Shown here piece by piece: positions 43,750-48,794 of a stretch of 48,794 bases of DNA (position 1 is the stretch's first letter; each line of letters begins with the position of its first letter). A model generated the notes under the pieces. It ran no database searches and was not told the origin of the DNA. It saw nothing but the letters and a program-made list of their open reading frames with translations. A program made the position numbers and the translations under genes. This DNA is from Flavobacteriaceae bacterium (GTDB taxonomy: Bacteria > Bacteroidota > Bacteroidia > Flavobacteriales > Flavobacteriaceae): contig JANQKN010000137.1 in NCBI GenBank assembly GCA_028281065.1, positions 1-48,794 on the forward strand, in the 5' to 3' direction.

Positions 43750-44538
43750 TTAGTTTCCTTTATCTTCTTTGTACATACCGCTTAGGGTTGCTTTCTGCTC
43801 ATCATAGGCAGTTCTTCCAGCATTAACAGAAGCTTCCAGCTTATCCAATTTTTCTTGGGCAATGGCAATTTTAGCTCTTCTCGCAGCAATTACATCGTCA
43901 GAAACATCACCACTTTGCGCAGCAGCGTCCACTCTATCGGTAGCTGCTCTAATCCTGGCCTTTGCACGGTCGATCAACTCCATCTTGTTTTTCAAGTTGG
44001 CTTCTCTTTTGGCAAGGTTATCTTTGGCTTCCTTGGCCTTAGACATACCATATTCTTTCGTCATTTTTACTTCTTCGGTCTTCTCCTTAACCTTTTCGGT
44101 AGTTTCTTCCTTGGTTTTGGCAACTTCTTTCTTCACCTCTTCAACCGTACCATCGGTATCAGGAGCTCCTTTTACCACACCTCCTTTGGAGTTGGCACTT
44201 TCCTTAATGGAACGAAGTTCATCCATCATTTCGGCTTCCAATTCCTTTTTCTCCTCATCGGTAGCCGCTTTTGCAATTTTATCTTTGTATTGCTTTTTTA
44301 CAGCGTTGTATTTTTCCTCTACTTCTCCCTTTGCATCATCGGATATTTCCTGCCCGTGTTTCTTTACTTTTTCAGCACGATCCTCTGCATCCTTTTTGGC
44401 TTTGTCTGAATCCTGCTTCACCTCATTGGCTTTCTTTTCAACTTTTCCCTTTGCATTTCCAATATCTTGGGCACTAAGGGGAGCGCTCACGGCAAAAACA
44501 AGCAATGCCGATACTAAAATGTACTTTAAATTTTTCAT
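43750..44538 (-). CDS. Secreted charged coiled-coil protein
   Basis: 262 residues. A signal peptide (1-24, ending SAQ) is followed by an almost uninterrupted Lys/Glu/Asp/Ala-rich helix with heptad character. Residues 25-100 and 125-262 are coiled coil, with a short Gly-rich break (118-130). The composition recalls LEA-like or apolipoprotein-like stress proteins and also envelope tethers; no specific family is certain. It lies 18 bases downstream of a small lipoprotein gene rich in Glu, and a terminator follows both. Confidence 0.75.
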   Translation of the reverse strand: MKNLKYILVSALLVFAVSAPLSAQDIGNAKGKVEKKANEVKQDSDKAKKDAEDRAEKVKKHGQEISDDAKGEVEEKYNAVKKQYKDKIAKAATDEEKKELEAEMMDELRSIKESANSKGGVVKGAPDTDGTVEEVKKEVAKTKEETTEKVKEKTEEVKMTKEYGMSKAKEAKDNLAKREANLKNKMELIDRAKARIRAATDRVDAAAQSGDVSDDVIAARRAKIAIAQEKLDKLEASVNAGRTAYDEQKATLSGMYKEDKGN

Positions 44539-44556
44539 GTTGTTACGTTGTTGTTT

Positions 44557-44760
44557 TTAAATACTGTCCAATTCTTCCAGAACGCCTTCCAATTCTTCGG
44601 CTTCTTGATCAATTTTTTCTGAAATTTCCTTGGCTTCACTTTCAACAGCCTCAATCTCATCAACTACTTTCTGAGTTTCGGCTTCTTCTGCTTTTGTGTC
44701 TCGACAGGAAATAAATCCTACCAGCAGTAGTGTTAATAAAAATCTAGATACGATCTTCAT
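44557..44760 (-). CDS. Small acidic coiled-coil lipoprotein
   Basis: 67 residues. A lipoprotein signal ends at C19 (GFISC). The 48-residue mature part is strongly acidic and helical (VVDEIEAVESEAKEISEKI) with heptad spacing, so it may form a coiled coil like the major lipoprotein Lpp. The adjacent downstream gene encodes a secreted charged coiled-coil protein 18 bases away; they could pair. No family is known to me. Confidence 0.75.
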   Translation of the reverse strand: MKIVSRFLLTLLLVGFISCRDTKAEEAETQKVVDEIEAVESEAKEISEKIDQEAEELEGVLEELDSI

Positions 44761-44814
44761 AAGATATAGTTGTTTTAGTTAATGGTTTTTAAAAGTACAA
44801 AATATGAGTCATTA

Positions 44815-44845
44815 TTTGAAAGCTACCTCCAATATTTTATCTTTG
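44815..44845 (+). promoter_or_regulatory. Bacteroidetes-type promoter of pheT
   Basis: TTTG (44815-44818) and TATCTTTG (44838-44845) are 19 bases apart and match the TTTG / TAnnTTTG consensus exactly. The -7 box ends 22 bases before the pheT ATG. Confidence 0.75.
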
Positions 44846-44867
44846 TGGGCTTAAAATTGAACCTCTC

Positions 44868-47294
44868 ATGAAGATATCGTACAACTGGATAAAGCAATTT
44901 ATCAATGTAGATTGGAATGCCGAAAAAACAGGAGAACTCCTTACCGATTTAGGATTAGAGATAGAAGGCATCCAACCTTTTACCTCTATACCGGGTAGTC
45001 TTGAAGGTGTCGTTGTAGGAGAGGTCATAGCTTGCGATCAGCACCCCAACGCAGATCGGTTAAAGCTTACCCAGGTAAACCTTGGTAATGGGGAACCTGT
45101 GCAGATTGTTTGTGGTGCGCCCAATGTGGCAGCCGGCCAAAAAGTGCCTGTCGCTACCGTTGGCACCACTTTGTATGATGCCGAAGGTAAGCCCTGGAAG
45201 ATAAAAAAAGGGAAGATCCGTGGTGAGGTAAGTATGGGGATGATCTGTGCCGAAGATGAATTGGGACTTGGTGAAGGCCACGATGGAATCATGGTACTGA
45301 ATGAAGACCTGAAACCGGGTACGTCAGCTTCAGAAATTTTTGATATCGAAAACGATCAGGTTTTCGAAATTGGTCTTACACCCAACCGAGCCGACGCCAT
45401 GAGCCATTGGGGAGTAGCTCGCGATTTACGTGCAGGTTTGTTGCAAAAAGAAGTGCCCCTGGAGCTTATTACGCCCTCTACCAGTAGTTTCAAAATAGAA
45501 AACCGAATGCTTAAGATCGATGTTTCTGTAGAAAACAACGAGTTGGCCCCACGTTACTGCGGGGTTACCATAAGTGGGCTTAAAGTAGCGACATCGCCTG
45601 CGTGGTTGCAAAACCGATTGAAAGCCATTGGACTCACCCCGATTAACAATGTAGTAGACATCACCAACTATGTGCTTCATGAATTGGGGCAGCCCCTACA
45701 CGCTTTCGATGCCGTGAAAATTGCCCAAAACAAAGTTGAAGTAAAAACATTACCTAGCGGCACCAAATTCACCACCTTGGATGGTGTGGAAAGAGAGCTT
45801 CACGAAGAAGACCTTATGATTTGCGATGGCGAGAAACCCATGTGTATTGCAGGGGTATTTGGAGGGGAATACAGCGGTGTTACCGACAGCACCACTAGTA
45901 TCTTCCTGGAAAGCGCCTATTTTAACCCTATAAGTGTTCGAAAAACAGCCAAAAGACATGGTTTAAATACCGATGCTTCTTTTAGGTTCGAAAGAGGAAT
46001 CGATCCCAATATCACCGAATATGCCCTTATGAGGGCCGCTATCTTGCTATGCGAAGTAGCAGGAGGTGAAATTACCAGCGACATCGTCGACATTTATCCC
46101 AAGAAGATCGAGGACCACCAAGTATTCCTCAATTTCGACAATGCCACACAATTGATTGGGCAGGAAATTCCAAGGGAAACCATAAAAAGCATTCTTACCT
46201 CCTTGGATATTAAAATTGAAAACGTTACCGAAACCGGAATAGGGATGACCATTCCTGCTTACCGAAACGATGTAACCCGTGAGGCCGATGTTATTGAAGA
46301 AATCCTACGTGTTTACGGATACAACAACATAGAATTTACCAACAAACTGAATGCTTCCATTGCTACCACACAACCCATAGAGGATCATGAAATCCAAAAC
46401 CGTGTGGGCGATCAGTTAGCGGCGCTGGGTTTTCATGAAATGCTTTGCAATTCGCTTACCAATGCAAGCTATACTTCTTTAATAAATCATCTTAAAGAAG
46501 AGCACAACGTACATATGCTCAATCCGTTGAGTCAAGATCTGGAAGTAATGCGCCAATCGTTGCTTTTTGGTGCTTTGGAAGCGGTTGCATACAACAACAA
46601 CCGAAAGACTTCCAACGTTAAACTTTTTGAATTCGGAAAAACATACCACGATTACCCAAGTGGACGTGAAGAGAAAAAACACTTATCGTTTGTTATAAGT
46701 GGAAATCGTACAGAAGACTCCTGGACAAACCCTTCCAAGAAATCGGACTTCTTTTATGGCAAAGGAGTCGTTACTACTATTTTGGACAGATTGGGCATTC
46801 AGGGATATACCGAAAAAGGAATTAAGGACGATAGTTTTTCTGAAGGCATTAGACTCGTAAAAGGAAAAAAGGATTTGGTGAGTTATGGAGTGATTACCAA
46901 AAAAATAGCGAAGCACTTTGGTATTAGCGACTTGGTGTTGTTTGCCGATTTTAACTGGGATGCCATCCTAGAGGAAATCCCAACGGGGAATTTCATCATA
47001 CAGCCCATTTCCAAATTTCCTAAAGTAAAACGTGACTTTGCATTGCTATTGGATGACTCGGTTACTTTCGATGCCCTAAAAGCAGCAGCCTTGCAAACCG
47101 AAAAACAACTGCTTAAAGAAGTTTCCCTTTTCGATGTGTACATAGGTAAAAACCTTCCAAAAGGCAAGAAAAGCTACGCTTTGAGCTTTACCCTTTTGGA
47201 CGAACGCAAAACCCTTACCGATAAGCAAATCGACAAGATCATGGGGAAACTACAGCAACGTTTCGAAAAAGACTTTGGAGCACAATTGCGCTAA
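44868..47294 (+). CDS. pheT: Phenylalanyl-tRNA synthetase beta subunit
   Basis: 808 residues, normal for bacterial PheT. The N-terminal ISYNWIKQFINVDW and an EMAP-type tRNA-binding domain (about 40-150, VVVGEVIACDQHPNADRLKLTQVNLG) precede the B3/B4 editing domain (about 210-390). B5 follows with YPKKIEDHQVFLNF. The last 95 residues are the ferredoxin-like anticodon-binding domain (SKFPKVKRDFALLLDD). With PheS it charges tRNA-Phe. The pheS gene is not beside it, so the two subunits are encoded apart. Confidence 0.95.
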   Translation: MKISYNWIKQFINVDWNAEKTGELLTDLGLEIEGIQPFTSIPGSLEGVVVGEVIACDQHPNADRLKLTQVNLGNGEPVQIVCGAPNVAAGQKVPVATVGTTLYDAEGKPWKIKKGKIRGEVSMGMICAEDELGLGEGHDGIMVLNEDLKPGTSASEIFDIENDQVFEIGLTPNRADAMSHWGVARDLRAGLLQKEVPLELITPSTSSFKIENRMLKIDVSVENNELAPRYCGVTISGLKVATSPAWLQNRLKAIGLTPINNVVDITNYVLHELGQPLHAFDAVKIAQNKVEVKTLPSGTKFTTLDGVERELHEEDLMICDGEKPMCIAGVFGGEYSGVTDSTTSIFLESAYFNPISVRKTAKRHGLNTDASFRFERGIDPNITEYALMRAAILLCEVAGGEITSDIVDIYPKKIEDHQVFLNFDNATQLIGQEIPRETIKSILTSLDIKIENVTETGIGMTIPAYRNDVTREADVIEEILRVYGYNNIEFTNKLNASIATTQPIEDHEIQNRVGDQLAALGFHEMLCNSLTNASYTSLINHLKEEHNVHMLNPLSQDLEVMRQSLLFGALEAVAYNNNRKTSNVKLFEFGKTYHDYPSGREEKKHLSFVISGNRTEDSWTNPSKKSDFFYGKGVVTTILDRLGIQGYTEKGIKDDSFSEGIRLVKGKKDLVSYGVITKKIAKHFGISDLVLFADFNWDAILEEIPTGNFIIQPISKFPKVKRDFALLLDDSVTFDALKAAALQTEKQLLKEVSLFDVYIGKNLPKGKKSYALSFTLLDERKTLTDKQIDKIMGKLQQRFEKDFGAQLR

Positions 47295-47357
47295 AACCCT
47301 TGTTGTTAAAATGTTGGATTAGTGAGGCCCAGTCCTTATTTTTATGGGAAAAATAGC

Positions 47358-48077
47358 ATGTTTCCTAAAGTCAACATTGAAAAAAAGCTGATAACGTACC
47401 GAGACAAGCATCGTACGGCCGATCAATTATTGGAGGATGTACAAAACATCTTGGCAGAAAACGATCGCATCCGTGAGGAATTGGCTTCCAAAATTTCGCA
47501 ACCTTCCACTGCGAAAGAAAATGATTTTCGATGGGACTTACTGGAAACCGACAGGATTTTCCACCTTCAGGACATCAAAAAACTCTGTGTAGACTACCGA
47601 CTTCGGTTTCTGGGAGCACATTTCTTTAAGGGAGAAATTCCTGAAGAGGCTATTTCAAAAATAAGGCAACTGGAAAAGGAACACGATACTTCCCTGGAAG
47701 GGCTAAAAATCATGGCGCCCGCCAAATTGCTGAAACTTGAAAATGCCGATGACCCTTTGCTTTTTGCGCCCATAGGCAACGATTACTATTACCTTATCCA
47801 TAAGTGGGGCAATGACCTTAATCCATTTCGGAAATGGCTTATGTGGCCCTATAAAACCTTTGAGAATTTAGTGTTTACCATTTTTTTGGCGAGTATTTTC
47901 CTAACAGCCATTACACCCATGCAGGCATTTACCAAAGGGGAAGTTACCAACACAGAATACTTATTGATGTTCCTCTTTATGTTTAAAGCTGTAGGGGGAA
48001 CGGTACTCTTTTACGGTTTTGCCAAAGGAAAAAACTTCAATTCGGCTATTTGGGATAGTCGGTATTACAATGGCTAA
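47358..48077 (+). CDS. Uncharacterised membrane protein
   Basis: 239 residues from the ATG at 47358 (FPKVNIEKKLITYRDKHRTADQ); an upstream GTG is less likely. Residues 1-90 are a charged helical region, followed by a soluble part with FAPIGNDYYYLIHKWGNDLNP. Two membrane helices lie near 178-198 and 208-228. I recognise no family. It lies downstream of pheT and abuts the convergent ABC-F gene with no spacer at all. Confidence 0.7.
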   Translation: MFPKVNIEKKLITYRDKHRTADQLLEDVQNILAENDRIREELASKISQPSTAKENDFRWDLLETDRIFHLQDIKKLCVDYRLRFLGAHFFKGEIPEEAISKIRQLEKEHDTSLEGLKIMAPAKLLKLENADDPLLFAPIGNDYYYLIHKWGNDLNPFRKWLMWPYKTFENLVFTIFLASIFLTAITPMQAFTKGEVTNTEYLLMFLFMFKAVGGTVLFYGFAKGKNFNSAIWDSRYYNG

Positions 48078-48794
48078 TTAAGCAGTAACCCCGTACATCT
48101 TCTCACGGAGCTCCTTGATCTTCTTATCGCTCATGTACTCATCGAACGTAGTATAACGGTCTATAATGCCGTTTGGGGTAAGTTCTATGACCCGATTACC
48201 TACCGTTTGCGCAAACTCATGATCGTGGGTGGTAAGCAATACGGTCCCCTTGAAGTTTTTCAGCGAATTATTGAAAGCCGTAATGGATTCGAGGTCCAAG
48301 TGGTTGGTAGGCTCGTCCAACATAACCACATTGGCACGCATCATCATCATTCGGCTTAACATACAACGTACTTTTTCACCCCCCGACAATACGTTGGATT
48401 GTTTTAGGGCTTCTTCTCCGCTAAAGAGCATTTTCCCCAAAAACCCACGTAAAAACACTTCTTCTTTTTCCTCTTCGGTTTTGGCCCATTGACGTAGCCA
48501 ATCCACCAAACTCATCTCGTTGTTAAAAAAATCACTGTTGTCCAAAGGCAAATAACTCTGGGTAGTGGTTACCCCCCATTGGTAATCTCCCGCGTCGGCC
48601 TTCAGATTACCGTTTATGATTTCATAAAATGCTGTGGTAGCTCTGGAATCACGTGAAAAGACGACAACCTTGTCCCCTTTTGCCAAGTTGATATCTACAT
48701 TGTTGAAAAGCGTGTCACCTTCTATACTAGCTGCCAAACCTTCAATATTCAAAATCTGGTCTCCTGCTTCGCGTTCCCTTTCAAAAATAATGGC
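48078..48794 (-). CDS. ABC-F ATPase, C-terminal part (cut by window edge)
   Basis: 239 residues are visible and the frame is open to the right edge, so this is the C-terminal half of a larger gene (family about 530-540 residues). It is the second ATPase domain: signature LSGGEKVR, Walker B VVMLDEPTNHLDLES, switch TTHDHEF and a Walker A region altered to FSRDSRATTAF. The wording fits the YbiT-like ABC-F group, which acts on translating ribosomes. The Walker A site lacks the usual GxxGxGK, which would limit ATP binding in this domain. Confidence 0.85.
   Translation of the reverse strand, partial: AIIFEREREAGDQILNIEGLAASIEGDTLFNNVDINLAKGDKVVVFSRDSRATTAFYEIINGNLKADAGDYQWGVTTTQSYLPLDNSDFFNNEMSLVDWLRQWAKTEEEKEEVFLRGFLGKMLFSGEEALKQSNVLSGGEKVRCMLSRMMMMRANVVMLDEPTNHLDLESITAFNNSLKNFKGTVLLTTHDHEFAQTVGNRVIELTPNGIIDRYTTFDEYMSDKKIKELREKMYGVTA

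Noticed and set aside
43862..44560. Long plus-strand frame of 232 codons, hydrophobic and serine-rich
   Set aside because: It is the antisense image of the charged coiled-coil gene, whose signal peptide, heptads and terminator fit the minus strand.
1..48794. CRISPR arrays, tRNA or rRNA genes, insertion sequences and riboswitches
   Set aside because: No regularly spaced repeat array, cloverleaf, transposase frame or known leader motif was found on reading both strands.

Overview
The window comes from the chromosome of a member of the Bacteroidetes, most probably the Flavobacteriaceae. Several independent signs agree. Secreted proteins end in type IX secretion (T9SS) sorting domains, and there are SusC-type plug and carboxypeptidase-regulatory-like domains. 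Several promoters fit the Bacteroidetes TTG / TAnnTTTG pattern. No Shine-Dalgarno sequences stand out, and base composition is moderately AT-rich. I see no tRNA, rRNA, CRISPR array, insertion sequence or prophage block. The window is dense: 46 genes, and no gene-free stretch longer than about 290 bases.

Left part (1-7,000, minus strand). A VIT-domain protein cut by the window edge lies downstream of a TonB plug protein that has no barrel. Next comes a menaquinone operon read menA - UPF0173 metallo-hydrolase - menC - CPBP membrane protease - menE, ending in a terminator. The 290-base gap between menE and the plug gene carries two pairs of direct repeats, both with an exact 21-base period.

Middle (7,000-25,000). 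This part holds a DoxX protein, a T9SS-exported lyase-like protein and holA. Next to holA is a REP-like palindrome, an HsdR-N-type nuclease domain protein, a DUF922-like HExxH protein and a lipoprotein. Then follow an FG-GAP T9SS protein, a glycosyltransferase and an OmpA lipoprotein. A five-gene run of DinB, SRPBCC, DinB, YCII and an ECF42-type sigma factor comes next. After it are two unfamiliar exported proteins, one apparently with tandem ExbD-like domains and one with WG repeats. On the opposite strand sits a stand-alone C-terminal domain of a contractile-tail sheath, 6 bases downstream of a Sua5/YrdC gene. The part ends with an esterase-like lipoprotein and a small membrane protein.

Right part (25,000-48,794). 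It starts with a UvrD/PcrA helicase, then an M20 amidohydrolase, an FMN glutamate-synthase-like protein and a small membrane protein in a row. A minus-strand signalling operon follows (unknown protein, 7TM protein, histidine kinase, LuxR-type regulator), with two hairpins ahead of it. Next are a cysteine-rich T9SS protein, an M1 aminopeptidase, recG, a PAP2 phosphatase, a DUF2911 protein and a TlpA-like lipoprotein. A pair of charged coiled-coil envelope proteins, pheT, an unknown membrane protein and the end of an ABC-F ATPase complete the window.

Much of the window is housekeeping: respiratory quinone synthesis, DNA replication and repair, tRNA charging and modification. It is interleaved with Bacteroidetes-specific envelope and signalling genes. 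The most unusual items are the orphan sheath domain, the 21-base-period repeats upstream of the barrel-less plug gene, and the lipoprotein with apparent tandem ExbD-like domains.
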